A stretch of DNA of 64,000 nucleotides. Origin: Phycisphaerales bacterium. Its GTDB lineage: Bacteria > Planctomycetota > Phycisphaerae > Phycisphaerales > UBA1924. Shown in pieces: positions 1-8,660 of the stretch. How positions within the stretch are numbered: position 1 is the first letter of the stretch; each line of letters opens with the position of its first letter. The stretch lies in contig JADLCM010000002.1 in NCBI GenBank assembly GCA_020847175.1, positions 1 to 64,000 on the forward strand, written 5' to 3'. A model generated the notes under the pieces. The model was not told the origin of the DNA. It did no database searches and was given only the letters and a program-made list of their open reading frames with translations. A program made the position numbers and the translations under genes.

Positions 1-453
1 CTGAACCGGCTCGTGCACGGCACGCACGCCATCGTGGCGCACTCCATGGGTTCGGTCATCGGCGTCAACGTGTTCCTGATCCTCTCGGGGCTGCTGGCGG
101 GCTTGCCCGAGCGACGCCTGACGCGGGTTTCGGGCGTGGCGTCGGTCGCCCTGCTGCTCATGGTCACGGACCTGTTCGCGGCGGGCGTTCTCAAGGGGGT
201 GCTCCGGCTGGACGGGGCACGGTCGATCGACCTGCGCGCCGTGCGGGCTGTGCTCATGCCCCTGCCGGTCTTCGGCCTGGGGCTGGCGGGGTCGCTCGGC
301 ATCATCGCCTGGCGCATCACCCGCAGCGCGTGGCACGGTGCGCCCGCGGCACCGCGAGTGCACGGGCGCGCGGCGGCCTCGGACGAGCCCGGCCGGAGAG
401 TTCAGCGGGCCGGCCCCAGGGCGGGGCATGTTCGAGCGGGGGGGGCATCATGA
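1..453 (+). CDS. Heme-copper oxidase subunit I, C-terminal fragment (NorB/cbb3-like)
   Basis: This is the last 150 codons of a gene that begins left of the window; the frame is open from base 1. The visible part starts with an H-G-T-H-A-I-V-A-H segment followed by a hydrophobic helix, and two further membrane helices follow (about residues 43-65 and 78-104). A histidine-rich helix of the form HGTHxxxAH is typical of the heme/copper-ligand helix of nitric oxide reductase NorB and cbb3-like oxidases, so the protein is probably an inner-membrane terminal oxidase or NO reductase. The last 45 residues are Arg/Pro/Gly-rich and unlike the family. The stop codon overlaps the pdxH start as ATGA, which suggests co-transcription. 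Family assignment rests on one motif and the helix pattern; cNOR versus oxidase cannot be decided here. Confidence 0.5.
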   Translation: MNRLVHGTHAIVAHSMGSVIGVNVFLILSGLLAGLPERRLTRVSGVASVALLLMVTDLFAAGVLKGVLRLDGARSIDLRAVRAVLMPLPVFGLGLAGSLGIIAWRITRSAWHGAPAAPRVHGRAAASDEPGRRVQRAGPRAGHVRAGGAS

Positions 454-1073
454 GCGGCTCGAAACCCCGCCGGGCACGTGCGGTGTCCGTCCGAGGGGGC
501 AAGACCGACCTGGCAGCCCTGGAATCTCCAGCCGAGGTAATTGCGCGCTGGGCGGAGGATGCAGCAACCGACGAGTCGCCCTTGCCGCGTGGCGCCATGA
601 CGCTCGTGACGGTTGACGGCTCGGGGCAGCCTTCGGCGCGAGTGGTGATCTGCCAGCACCTTGACGCGGCGACGGGAGAGGTCAGCTTTCTGACCCGCGC
701 GGGAACGCGCAAGACCCGGGATATCGCAGCCTGTTCGCGCGGGGCCGCGCTGTTCTACTGGCCGAAGGCGGGGCGGCAGGTGCGGCTTGAAGGCGTCGTG
801 GCAGCGCTCGACGCCGGCCAGACCGACGCCCTGGTGCTGGGTCTGCCGTTGTTGCACAAGCTGGGCGCCCGGCGGATGCGCCCACGTGCCCAGCCGCAGG
901 CGGCGGCGGGCACGCCGCTCGGAGGGGAAGCGCCTCCGCTGGTGGGCGGGTGCGTCGGGTACTGCCTCCGCGCGACCTCGATCGAGCTCTGGGAGTCTCG
1001 ACCGCTCGGGGGGCACGTGGCGCGGCGATGGGTGCGCGCGGGCGACACGGCGCGATGGGAGGTCGTGACATGA
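450..1073 (+). CDS. pdxH: Pyridoxamine 5'-phosphate oxidase family protein
   Basis: A 207-residue protein close to the usual PdxH length (E. coli 218). Known family role: FMN-dependent oxidation of pyridoxamine/pyridoxine phosphate to pyridoxal phosphate in the cytoplasm. Visible family features are A-R-V-V at 63-66 (FMN-binding strand), a T-R-K-T-R stretch near 86-90, and LFYWPKAGRQVRLEG at 101-115, the best conserved block of the family. The C-terminal signature is altered: where E. coli has R-L-H-D-R the sequence reads G-G-H-V-A, so the histidine aligns but the substrate-phosphate arginine does not, and the terminal R-L-x-P is absent. The ATG at 450 was chosen over longer in-frame starts because homology begins after it and it overlaps the preceding stop (ATGA). 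Its own stop overlaps panE in the same way. A PdxH-like oxidase with another substrate is possible. Confidence 0.8.
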   Translation: MSGSKPRRARAVSVRGGKTDLAALESPAEVIARWAEDAATDESPLPRGAMTLVTVDGSGQPSARVVICQHLDAATGEVSFLTRAGTRKTRDIAACSRGAALFYWPKAGRQVRLEGVVAALDAGQTDALVLGLPLLHKLGARRMRPRAQPQAAAGTPLGGEAPPLVGGCVGYCLRATSIELWESRPLGGHVARRWVRAGDTARWEVVT

Positions 1074-2077
1074 AGCACGAGGGCACACGCGACGGGCGGC
1101 CGCGCATCGCCGTGATCGGCGCCGGGGCAATGGGCGTCAGCCTCGCGGGTGTGCTCGCCAAGGGTGCGAGCGTTACGCTCGTGGTGCGTGACCGGGTGCT
1201 TGCCGAGTCCATCAGGCGGCGCGGGGTGGCGGTGCGAGGACTGTTCGAGGCGAACGCCGCGCCGCACGTGGTGCCGTCGATCGGTGCGCTCGGCGAGGCG
1301 GGGCCGTTCGAGGCGGTCTTCGTCGCGACCAAGACGACCGTGATCGATCAGGTGGCCGAAGCGCTTGCGCCGGTGCTCCCGCGCGTGTCGGAGGGGGGGC
1401 AGCCCTGCACGGTGGTGAGTTTTCAGAACGGCATTGAGCCGGGCCGCGAACTCCGAGATCGGATGTCCTGGCCCCAGGTCGTTCGGATGGTCATCAACTA
1501 TGGAGCCCGGCTCGAAGCTCCCGGGATCGCCCGGATCACCCAGCATGCCCCGCCCCACGCCATCGGCGGGCCCGATGCCCTGCTGCTCGATGCGTCGAAT
1601 CGCCTGGCCCTTCTCTTCTCGCGGTGCGGCCTGCCCTGCGAAGCAGCGCCGGACATCGAGCCACGAGTCTGGGCGAAGGGCATCCTGAACGCGTCAATGA
1701 ACTCTGTCGCCGCGCTCACCGACTCGACCGTGGGGGAGGTGCTCGATTCGCCCGCGCGCCTCATCGTCGCGCGGCTGCTTGACGAAGGGCTGGCGGTGGC
1801 CCGGGCGGAAGGGCATGATCCCGGACCCGACGCCCTGCTGAAGATCTGGGCGGTTCTGGACGCGGCCCGATCTCATACGCCCAGCATGGTGGAGGACATC
1901 CGGCTGGGCCGGCCCACCGAGGTAGGGCAGCTGAACCGGCAGGTCATCGAGCACGCCCGACGCACCGGCGTGCCCGTGCCATCGCACGAGTTGGTCGCGG
2001 CGCTGATCGAGGCGTTTGACTGGCGGGTGTTTCATCGGACCGGCCATGAGCCGCCGCAGCGCACGTCGCGCGAATGA
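1070..2077 (+). CDS. panE: 2-dehydropantoate 2-reductase (ApbA/PanE family)
   Basis: A 335-residue NADPH-dependent ketopantoate reductase, the step that makes pantoate for vitamin B5 and coenzyme A. The N-terminal Rossmann fold carries the nucleotide loop GAGAMG at 17-22. The C-terminal helical domain contains W-A-K-G-I-L-N with the expected catalytic lysine at 203, the N-S-V-A-A-L continuation, and S-M-x-x-D-I-x-x-G-R-P-T-E with the conserved glutamate at about 284. Length fits the family (about 300-340). The ATG at 1070 overlaps the pdxH stop; the longer in-frame extension to 950 lies inside pdxH and has no homology. Its position directly behind pdxH suggests a small cofactor-biosynthesis operon. 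Confidence 0.88.
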   Translation: MKHEGTRDGRPRIAVIGAGAMGVSLAGVLAKGASVTLVVRDRVLAESIRRRGVAVRGLFEANAAPHVVPSIGALGEAGPFEAVFVATKTTVIDQVAEALAPVLPRVSEGGQPCTVVSFQNGIEPGRELRDRMSWPQVVRMVINYGARLEAPGIARITQHAPPHAIGGPDALLLDASNRLALLFSRCGLPCEAAPDIEPRVWAKGILNASMNSVAALTDSTVGEVLDSPARLIVARLLDEGLAVARAEGHDPGPDALLKIWAVLDAARSHTPSMVEDIRLGRPTEVGQLNRQVIEHARRTGVPVPSHELVAALIEAFDWRVFHRTGHEPPQRTSRE

Positions 2078-2244
2078 CTGGGGACGCGGAAACAAGCGGC
2101 GCGGCGCAGGCGGCCGAGCGTGAGCGAGGCGAGGAACCAGATCGAGCGCGCCCGGGAAATCCGCCTGGCAGGCAGCTGGCCAGCCCGACCGCGCTGGACG
2201 CACGTTTGCACTCGGTACACAGGAATCGGCAAGCCGATGGACCC

Positions 2245-3438
2245 TCAGACGAGCCGCCACTCATTCCCCGGGGCCACCCGCATCATGAACTGGTCAAAAA
2301 GCGGCACGGTGAAAGACGTATCGCCGTGGCTCGGGCTCCAGATCATGCCCTTTTCGATGAGCGAAGCCCTGGTCGGGCCCAGCGACTGCACGGTCCGATC
2401 CAGCACAAAGGCGATGTCTCCTGAGCGGTGCGGCCCAGGCCCGAGATCCGCCATGGCGCGAAGGTATCTCTTCTCAAGGGGCGTCAGCCGATCAAACCGC
2501 ACGCGAAAGAAACTCATGTCCAGCGCCGCGATCACCAGTACCGAGGCGCGATCCACGTCGTCGGGCGTGATCGGAGACGCCGGAGCGACATCCCACACAT
2601 GCTTCCCCCACTCCTGAAGAAAATACGGATACCCGTGCGTTTCTGCGATGATGCGCTCAACTGCCCCCGGCAGAAACTCCACTCCCTCGTGCTTCGCAGG
2701 TTTGACGATCGCATCCCGCGAGGCCGCCGGAGACAACGGACCGATCTCGGGAAAGTCAAACAGGCGCTCAGAGTACGACTTGGCCCGCCCCATCCGGCCC
2801 CGAAGCTGCGGCAGGCCCGCGCCGACCAGCGTGATCGGCAGCGACAGCTGCGCCGAGCGATGAAGCGCCGTGATCAGGGAGGCAAGCTCGTCCTCTTCGA
2901 CGTACTGCAGTTCGTCGATGAACAGCACGAGCGCCGTCCCAGCCGCGTGCGCCGCCAACGCCACGACTTCAAAGAGGGCCTGGAGGTCATGCTCCAAATC
3001 GCCATTGTCGGCAAGGCCGGGCTCGGGCTCGCAGTCGAGCGCAACTTCGATGTCTTTGTATCGGAGTTTCAGTGCCTGGACGAATCCCGCGAGGGCGCGC
3101 AGCGAACGCCTGGCAAAGTCCGCGGCCCGTTCGACCCTTGAGAGATTGAGAAGCGCCAGGCGCAGCCGGGGAGCCAGCATCGCGGGCAGTGAGCGCCCCT
3201 CTGGCGCTTCCGTGCCGACGGTCTCGAACCCGGCCGCCTTCGCATCCGCTTCCATCCGCGCGAGCAGCACCGTCTTGCCCACGCCGCGCAACCCCACCAT
3301 CAGCATGCTCTTGGCCGAGCGCCCCAGGCGAACGCGCGCGAGCGCCACGCGCGCCGATTCGAGAAGGTGGTCGCGCCCCGCGAGTTCAGGCGGTTCCGCG
3401 CCAGCACCTGGCGCATAAGGATTGCGAATCGGGTCCAT
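2245..3438 (-). CDS. Orc1/STAND-like AAA+ ATPase with C-terminal winged-helix region
   Basis: A 397-residue ATPase. Walker A is GLRGVGKT at 49-56 and Walker B is VLFIDELQ at 171-178, a combination typical of the archaeal-ATPase/Orc1-like AAA+ group. After the ATPase core come T-H-G-Y-P-Y-F-L-Q-E (sensor-2 region) and a C-terminal stretch from about 318 (L-T-P-L-E-K-R-Y-L-R-A-M) that looks like a winged helix. The gene stands alone, convergent with panE and sharing no transcript with pntB. It has no Shine-Dalgarno: the ATG at 3438 follows a -10 hexamer by five bases, so the mRNA is probably leaderless. Three 9-bp repeats overlap its promoter, and autoregulation through the winged helix would be a natural reading. 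The function of this family is unknown; a role in defence or DNA transactions is only a guess. Confidence 0.75.
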   Translation of the reverse strand: MDPIRNPYAPGAGAEPPELAGRDHLLESARVALARVRLGRSAKSMLMVGLRGVGKTVLLARMEADAKAAGFETVGTEAPEGRSLPAMLAPRLRLALLNLSRVERAADFARRSLRALAGFVQALKLRYKDIEVALDCEPEPGLADNGDLEHDLQALFEVVALAAHAAGTALVLFIDELQYVEEDELASLITALHRSAQLSLPITLVGAGLPQLRGRMGRAKSYSERLFDFPEIGPLSPAASRDAIVKPAKHEGVEFLPGAVERIIAETHGYPYFLQEWGKHVWDVAPASPITPDDVDRASVLVIAALDMSFFRVRFDRLTPLEKRYLRAMADLGPGPHRSGDIAFVLDRTVQSLGPTRASLIEKGMIWSPSHGDTSFTVPLFDQFMMRVAPGNEWRLV

Positions 3439-3443
3439 CCCAA

Positions 3444-3472
3444 AGCATACTCAAGTTATCGAAGTTAGTCAA
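3444..3472 (-). promoter_or_regulatory. Sigma70-type promoter of the AAA+ ATPase gene, leaderless
   Basis: On the minus strand TTGACT (3472-3467) and TATGCT (3449-3444) are separated by exactly 17 bp, a near-consensus promoter. The -10 ends five bases before the ATG at 3438, so transcription should begin at or within a base of the start codon. The local sequence is clearly less GC-rich than the genes around it. Confidence 0.65.
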
Positions 3473-3507
3473 GTTTTCTGAGACAGATAAACTCTCCAAC
3501 TTCGATA
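3449..3507 (-). promoter_or_regulatory. Operator-like array: three 9-bp tandem repeats plus a distal inverted half-site
   Basis: Read on the minus strand, AACTTGACT, AACTTCGAT and AACTTGAGT follow each other without a gap at 3475-3449, covering the -35 box and the whole spacer. A further copy in inverted orientation lies upstream (AACTTCGATA on the plus strand at 3498-3507), forming a perfect 10-bp inverted repeat with 3457-3466. A protein bound here would occlude RNA polymerase, so repression, probably by the ATPase itself, is the simplest model. Confidence 0.55.
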
Positions 3508-3558
3508 CATTTCTTCGCTTCCGCACCGCGCCCCCAATGCCGGCGCGCCGCGATACCC

Positions 3559-4962
3559 CTACCCGCCGCCGCGCAGCCCCCCGAGCATCGCGTCCACGTT
3601 CTTCTTCGCGTCGCCGAAGAGCATGCGGGTGTTCTCGCGGTAGAACAGGGGGTTGTCCACCCCGGCGTATCCCGTCGCCATGCCGCGCTTCATCACGATG
3701 ACGGTCTTTGCCTTCCACACTTCCAGCACCGGCATGCCGGCGATGGGGCTGGAGGGGTCGTCCTGGGCGGCGGGGTTCACGATGTCGTTGGCGCCGATGA
3801 CGAGCACCAGATCGGTCTCGGGGAAGTCCTCGTTGATCTCCGACATTTCGAGCACGATGCCGTAGGGCACGCTCGCCTCGGCGAGCAGGACATTCATGTG
3901 CCCGGGGAGCCGCCCGGCGACGGGGTGGATCGCGAAGCGGACCTTCGTGCCGCGCTCGGTGAGGAGGCGGACGGCTTCGGCGAGTGCGTGCTGGGCCCGG
4001 GCGACCGCCATGCCGTACCCGGGAACGATGACCACAGACCGGGCGTCGTCGAGCAGGGCGACGGCCTGGGACACATCCACCGAGCGCACTTCGCCCGCAG
4101 GCTGCGCCCCGGCCGGCGGCCCGGCAGACTCACCCCCGAACCCGCCGAAGATCACGCTCAGGAATGAGCGGTTCATCCCCTTGCACATGATGTACGAGAG
4201 GATCGCGCCGCTGGAGCCCACCAGCGCGCCGGTGATGATGAGGAGGTCGTTGTCGAGCATGAAGCCCGCGGCAGCGGCGGCCCAGCCCGAATAGCTGTTG
4301 AGCATCGACACAACCACGGGCATGTCCGCACCCCCGATGCTCCAGACGAGGTGGACGCCGAGAATCCCGGAGACCGCGGTCGCGAGCAGGAGGGGCCAGA
4401 GCGCGAGGTGCGCCGGCGCGCCGAGAAACCACCCGAGCCCGGCCCCGAGGCCCAGGCCCATGAGGATGTTGAGGATGTGCCGCCCCGGCAGCAGGAGGGG
4501 CCGGCCCGAGAGCAGGCCCTGGAGCTTCAGGAACGCGATGACGGAGCCCGTGAAGGTGAGCGAGCCGATGCAGACGCCGAGGTAGACCTCGACGAGGTGA
4601 ACGGTGACTTCGGCGGTGCGCGGGGTGTCGGAGGCATGGGCGAGGTAGGTTGCGAGCCCGACGAAGACCGCCGCGAGCCCGACGAACGAATGCAGAATGG
4701 CGACCAGCTGGGGCATGGCGGTCATGGCGACGCGCCGGGCCAGAAGCACGCCGATGACGACGGCAGGAATGATCGCCCCTGCGAGCACCCAGTGACCCGA
4801 GAAGCCCGAGTCGAGGGCCGTGGCCCCCAGCGCGATAAGCATGCCGAGCACGCCCAGAAGGTTGCCTCGCCGGGCGGTGCGCTGGTGCGAGAGGCCGGAG
4901 AGGCTCAGGATGAAGAGCACCCCGGCGGTCAGGTAGGCGACGCGGACAGCGGCGTCAGTCAT
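3559..4962 (-). CDS. pntB: NAD(P) transhydrogenase subunit beta
   Basis: A 467-residue inner-membrane protein, the usual PntB length. The first 270 residues hold about eight to nine membrane helices that form the proton channel with PntA. The C-terminal soluble domain III binds NADP(H): it has the [11 protein letters not shown] nucleotide loop, the [11 protein letters not shown] stretch and the [11 protein letters not shown] signature, all diagnostic. The enzyme couples proton entry to hydride transfer from NADH to NADP+. The ATG at 4962 was preferred over an in-frame TTG four codons upstream, because GAGGA lies five bases before it. It follows pntA by 40 bp on the same strand. Confidence 0.95.
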   Translation of the reverse strand: MTDAAVRVAYLTAGVLFILSLSGLSHQRTARRGNLLGVLGMLIALGATALDSGFSGHWVLAGAIIPAVVIGVLLARRVAMTAMPQLVAILHSFVGLAAVFVGLATYLAHASDTPRTAEVTVHLVEVYLGVCIGSLTFTGSVIAFLKLQGLLSGRPLLLPGRHILNILMGLGLGAGLGWFLGAPAHLALWPLLLATAVSGILGVHLVWSIGGADMPVVVSMLNSYSGWAAAAAGFMLDNDLLIITGALVGSSGAILSYIMCKGMNRSFLSVIFGGFGGESAGPPAGAQPAGEVRSVDVSQAVALLDDARSVVIVPGYGMAVARAQHALAEAVRLLTERGTKVRFAIHPVAGRLPGHMNVLLAEASVPYGIVLEMSEINEDFPETDLVLVIGANDIVNPAAQDDPSSPIAGMPVLEVWKAKTVIVMKRGMATGYAGVDNPLFYRENTRMLFGDAKKNVDAMLGGLRGGG

Positions 4963-5002
4963 GGGAGTCCTCAATGGGTCGGCGGAGCAGCCGGGTGCAG
5001 GT

Positions 5003-6565
5003 TCAGTTGCGGAACATCGCGAGCATGCGGTTGGTCACCCAGAACCCGCCCGCGATGTTGATCGTGGCGATGAAGACCGCGGCTGCGCCGAGCACCAGCG
5101 GAGCGCTGATGGGCCCCCCGGAGAGCGACGCCATGCCGCCGATCAGGATGATCCCGCTGATGGCGTTGGTCACGCTCATGAGCGGTGTGTGGAGCGCCGG
5201 GGTCACATTCCACACCACCTGCCACCCGACGAAGCAGGCGAGCACAAACACGGTGAAGTGCGTGATGAAGTTCTCCGGGGCCCAGGCGCCGATGGCGACG
5301 AGCGCGGCCCCGGCAAGCAGACCGGCGACCGCGGGCCAGAGGGATCGCTTCTTGACGGGGGCGGGCTTGGCGGGCCCGGGCAGCGGGGCCGCGGTCTCGG
5401 GGCGCTTCGTCGGCGTCGTGACCGCCGGCTGCGCCGGCGGGTGCTTCGGGGGCCAGAGCACGTCGCCGCCGCGCATCACGAGCGCGCCCCGCACCACGTC
5501 GTCCTCCTGGTTGAGAGCGAACGACGAGGCCCCGCCGAGGTCTTCAAGAAAGTGGGCCAGGTTCGCGCCGTAGAGGCGGCTGGCCAGCGCGCCGAGGCGG
5601 CCGGGCAGGTCGGTGTAGCCGATGATCGTCACACCCTTGTGGCGCACGGCCTCACCGGGCCGGGTGAGCGCGCAGTTGCCGCCCTGTTCCGCGGCGAGAT
5701 CGACGATGACCGACCCGGGCTTCATGCTCTCCACCGCCCCCGCCGTGATGAGTCTGGGGGCGGGGCGGCCCGGGATGAGGGCGGTCGTGATGATGATGTC
5801 GCTCTTGAGGGCCTGGCGTGCGAAGAGGTCCTGCTCGGCCTTGAGAAACGCATCGGACATCTGCTTCGCGTAGCCCCCCGTGCCCGCGCCTTCTTCTTTG
5901 AAGTCCAGGGGCACGAACTCCGCGCCCATGCTCTTCACCTGCTCGGCGACCTCGGGGCGCGTGTCGAACGCGCTGACGACGGCCCCGAGCGCGCGCGCCG
6001 CTCCGACCGCGGCCAGCCCGGCAACCCCCGCCCCGACGACGAAGACCCGTGCCGGATCGATCGTGCCCGCGGCGGTGATCTGGCCCGCGAAGAGCGCCGG
6101 GTAGGCGGCGGCGGCCTCGATCACGGCGCGATTGCCGGCGAGATTGGCCATTGCGGAGAGGGCGTCGAGTTTCTGGGCCCGGGTGATGCGGGGCACGCAG
6201 TCCATCGCCAGCACGTTGGCCTTGCGGAGTGCAAGGCGGTCGAGCAGCGCCTTGTTCTGAGCCGGCCAGATGAAGGAGATCAGCGTGCCGCCCTCGCGGA
6301 GGAGATCAGCCTCGTGCCCGCCGCCGGGGAGGTCCTGGGGGGGACGGACCTTGAGCACGATGTCGCACGCCCACACGTCCGAACGGGTCGGGGCGATGGC
6401 GGCCCCGGCCTCGGCGTAGGCGCTGTCACCGGAGCCTGAGGCTTCGCCCGCACCCGTCTCGATCAGCACCTCGAAGCCGAGCTGGCGCAGGCGAATGACG
6501 GTCTCGGGCGTGCCCGCGACCCGGCGTTCTTCGGGGTGGACTTCTCTTGGGATGCCGATGCGCAT
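5003..6565 (-). CDS. pntA: NAD(P) transhydrogenase subunit alpha
   Basis: A 520-residue protein, close to E. coli PntA (510). The N-terminal part starts with the family hallmark M-R-I-G-I-P-R-E and forms NAD(H)-binding domain I, with the [11 protein letters not shown] nucleotide loop and the S-A-F-D-T-R-P-E-V strand. After a Pro/Ala/Lys-rich linker near residue 390 come four membrane helices, so this is the undivided E. coli-type alpha subunit, not the split alpha1/alpha2 form. The reading frame stays open far upstream to 8842, but that part runs antisense over transporter genes and has no homology; the start is the ATG at 6565. Confidence 0.95.
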   Translation of the reverse strand: MRIGIPREVHPEERRVAGTPETVIRLRQLGFEVLIETGAGEASGSGDSAYAEAGAAIAPTRSDVWACDIVLKVRPPQDLPGGGHEADLLREGGTLISFIWPAQNKALLDRLALRKANVLAMDCVPRITRAQKLDALSAMANLAGNRAVIEAAAAYPALFAGQITAAGTIDPARVFVVGAGVAGLAAVGAARALGAVVSAFDTRPEVAEQVKSMGAEFVPLDFKEEGAGTGGYAKQMSDAFLKAEQDLFARQALKSDIIITTALIPGRPAPRLITAGAVESMKPGSVIVDLAAEQGGNCALTRPGEAVRHKGVTIIGYTDLPGRLGALASRLYGANLAHFLEDLGGASSFALNQEDDVVRGALVMRGGDVLWPPKHPPAQPAVTTPTKRPETAAPLPGPAKPAPVKKRSLWPAVAGLLAGAALVAIGAWAPENFITHFTVFVLACFVGWQVVWNVTPALHTPLMSVTNAISGIILIGGMASLSGGPISAPLVLGAAAVFIATINIAGGFWVTNRMLAMFRN

Positions 6566-6739
6566 GGCGCTCTCCGGCCCCCCGGGGACGGGGGGAAGGG
6601 ATGATATGGTGCGCGGCGGCAGGCCCTCGATGCCGCACGGCATGGTTCCTACGATGGTGGCTGACCCCGCGCCCCGGAGCGCGGACGCGCCCCGGCTCGG
6701 AAGCCGGGAAGGCGGGCGGGGCGCCAAACGAGGGTGGGC

Positions 6740-7735
6740 ATGACCATCGCTGCGGCTCCCCGGAGCCATAAGTCGTTGCTCGACAGGGGGAACGATGCTC
6801 CCGTCGGATATTTCTTCTTCGGGGCCAACCGGCGGAGCGGCACGACATGGCTCACCACCATGCTCAACAGCCACCCCGAAGTGATGATCAAGAACGAGGG
6901 ATGGTTCCTCAACGATCACAAGTGCTCGATCGAGCAGTGGCTTGACGAGAAGGTCTTTCGGACATGGGCCGAACGCCCCGAGCCCAAGGGCGGCTGGCTG
7001 CGCGACATCCCGGTGGAGGACGCGATCACGGTGGTCACCCGGGCGATGATGGAAGCCTTGATGCGCGAGGCTGCCGCTCGGACCCCGTGGAAGAGCATCA
7101 ACAAGCTGAAGATGGTGGGGGACAAGACCACCACGTACTTCTGCACCAAGGTCGAGACGCTGCACCGGCTCTTTCCCGAGGCGCGGTTCATCCACATGGC
7201 CCGCGATGGGCGAGACGTCATCGTCAGCGACATGTTTCTCAAGTTCCGCTACAAGGACTTCAAGATCCCCGGCCAGGACCCTGCGGTTGCCGAGGCGGCG
7301 TACCGCTGCCACGTGCTGAAAGAGGGTGAGCAGGTGCCGCTGCTCACGCCCGCCGCGGTCGCGCACCTCGGTGGCACGTGGGCCGAGTCCATCGCCGGGG
7401 GAGCACGGGCCCGCGAGCTCTTCGGGGCGCGCTTCCTGGAGGTGCGCTACGAAGACCTGCTCGCGGATCCCTGGGGAGTGCGCGCCGTGTTTGAGTTCCT
7501 GGGCGTCGCCGCCGATGACGCCACGCTCAAGCCCTGTATCGAGCGCAACACCTTCGAGAAGCAGAGCGGCGGGCGGAAGCCCGGGGAAGGCGACCCCACG
7601 CACCCCAGCCGCAAGGGCATCGCCGGAGACTGGCGCAACCATTTCACGCCCGAGACGGTCGAGGCGTTCAAGCAGGTCGCGGGGTCGTGCCTGATCGACC
7701 TCGGCTATGAACAGGACGAAGCCTGGTCGCTGTAG
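6740..7735 (+). CDS. Sulfotransferase family protein
   Basis: A 331-residue PAPS-dependent sulfotransferase. The 5'-phosphosulfate loop is R-R-S-G-T-T-W at 31-37, and the 3'-phosphate motif is [10 protein letters not shown] at 154-163. A typical C-terminal [12 protein letters not shown] segment follows, which in the family contacts the cofactor. No signal peptide is visible, so it should act in the cytoplasm, adding sulfate to a carbohydrate or lipid acceptor. The ATG at 6740 is preferred over the GTG at 6734 because GAGGG sits five bases before it. It is the first gene of a run that continues into the ABC exporter 24 bp downstream, so its substrate is probably the exported glycan or a precursor. 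Confidence 0.82.
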   Translation: MTIAAAPRSHKSLLDRGNDAPVGYFFFGANRRSGTTWLTTMLNSHPEVMIKNEGWFLNDHKCSIEQWLDEKVFRTWAERPEPKGGWLRDIPVEDAITVVTRAMMEALMREAAARTPWKSINKLKMVGDKTTTYFCTKVETLHRLFPEARFIHMARDGRDVIVSDMFLKFRYKDFKIPGQDPAVAEAAYRCHVLKEGEQVPLLTPAAVAHLGGTWAESIAGGARARELFGARFLEVRYEDLLADPWGVRAVFEFLGVAADDATLKPCIERNTFEKQSGGRKPGEGDPTHPSRKGIAGDWRNHFTPETVEAFKQVAGSCLIDLGYEQDEAWSL

Positions 7736-7759
7736 GGCGAGCCGAGGAGGGGAAGCCGC

Positions 7760-8641
7760 GTGAGCAGTGCGAGCGCCATGTCGAGCGAACTGCGCGTCCT
7801 CCGCGCCCGGGGCGAACCCCTGTGGCGGCACGCCGATCCGCGCCGGATGCTCGCCGGGCTGTGGTCGTACCGGGGCCTGATCTGGCAGATGACGCGGCGC
7901 GATGTGCAGGCTCGCCACCGGGGATCGCACCTCGGCGGGCTGTGGACGCTGCTCACGCCCATGCTCCTGCTGGGTGTCTACACGCTGGTTTTCAGCACGA
8001 TCCTGCGGGTGAGGTTCGAGCGGAGCGCAAGCGCCGGGGTCGGCACCTACGCGGTCACGCTGTTCACGAGCATGATGGTCTACGCCATGTTCGCCGAGCC
8101 TCTCTCCCGCGCGCCGATGCTCGTGGCGGCGCGTCCCAACTTCGTGAAGAAGATGGTGTTTCCGCTCGAGATTCTCCCGGTCTGCGCCCTGCTCGGGGCG
8201 ATGGGTGTCTCTCTCGCGGCCCTGGCCGTGACGCTTGGGGTACATTTGGTGATGGGCGGGGGGGCGACCCCCTGGATGCTCGCCTTCCCGGCGGTGCTGG
8301 TTCCGCTCGTGCTCGTGTCGCTGGGGGCGGGCTGGATCCTCGCCACGCTCGGCGTCTTCGTGCAGGACCTGCAGCAACTGAGCGCCGTCATCATGCAGCG
8401 GGTGCTTTTCTTCCTCACCCCGATCTTCTACCCGCCCGAGAACGTCCCCGAGCAGTTCCGCTGGATGCTCCACATCAACCCCATGTCCGCCGTGGTCGAG
8501 GGCGGCCGGCGCACGCTGCTCTGGGGCGAGGCCCCGGACTGGACGGCCCTCGGCATCTGGAGCGCGATCGGCGCGGGCATGTGCATCGGCGGCTACGCCT
8601 GTTTCATGAAAGCCCGGCGCGGCTTCGCGGACGTGATGTGA
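7760..8641 (+). CDS. wzm: ABC-2 type polysaccharide export permease (Wzm/TagG-like)
   Basis: A 293-residue inner-membrane protein with about six helices and the layout of polysaccharide exporters: an N-terminal cytosolic segment with [14 protein letters not shown], then [13 protein letters not shown], and later [12 protein letters not shown], a family hallmark before the fifth helix. The predicted role is to move a lipid-linked polysaccharide across the inner membrane. The start is a GTG at 7760 with a strong GAGGAGGGG about eight bases upstream. The cognate ATPase begins 20 bp downstream. Confidence 0.9.
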   Translation: MSSASAMSSELRVLRARGEPLWRHADPRRMLAGLWSYRGLIWQMTRRDVQARHRGSHLGGLWTLLTPMLLLGVYTLVFSTILRVRFERSASAGVGTYAVTLFTSMMVYAMFAEPLSRAPMLVAARPNFVKKMVFPLEILPVCALLGAMGVSLAALAVTLGVHLVMGGGATPWMLAFPAVLVPLVLVSLGAGWILATLGVFVQDLQQLSAVIMQRVLFFLTPIFYPPENVPEQFRWMLHINPMSAVVEGGRRTLLWGEAPDWTALGIWSAIGAGMCIGGYACFMKARRGFADVM

Positions 8642-8660
8642 CCCGGGAGCAGCCCACCTC

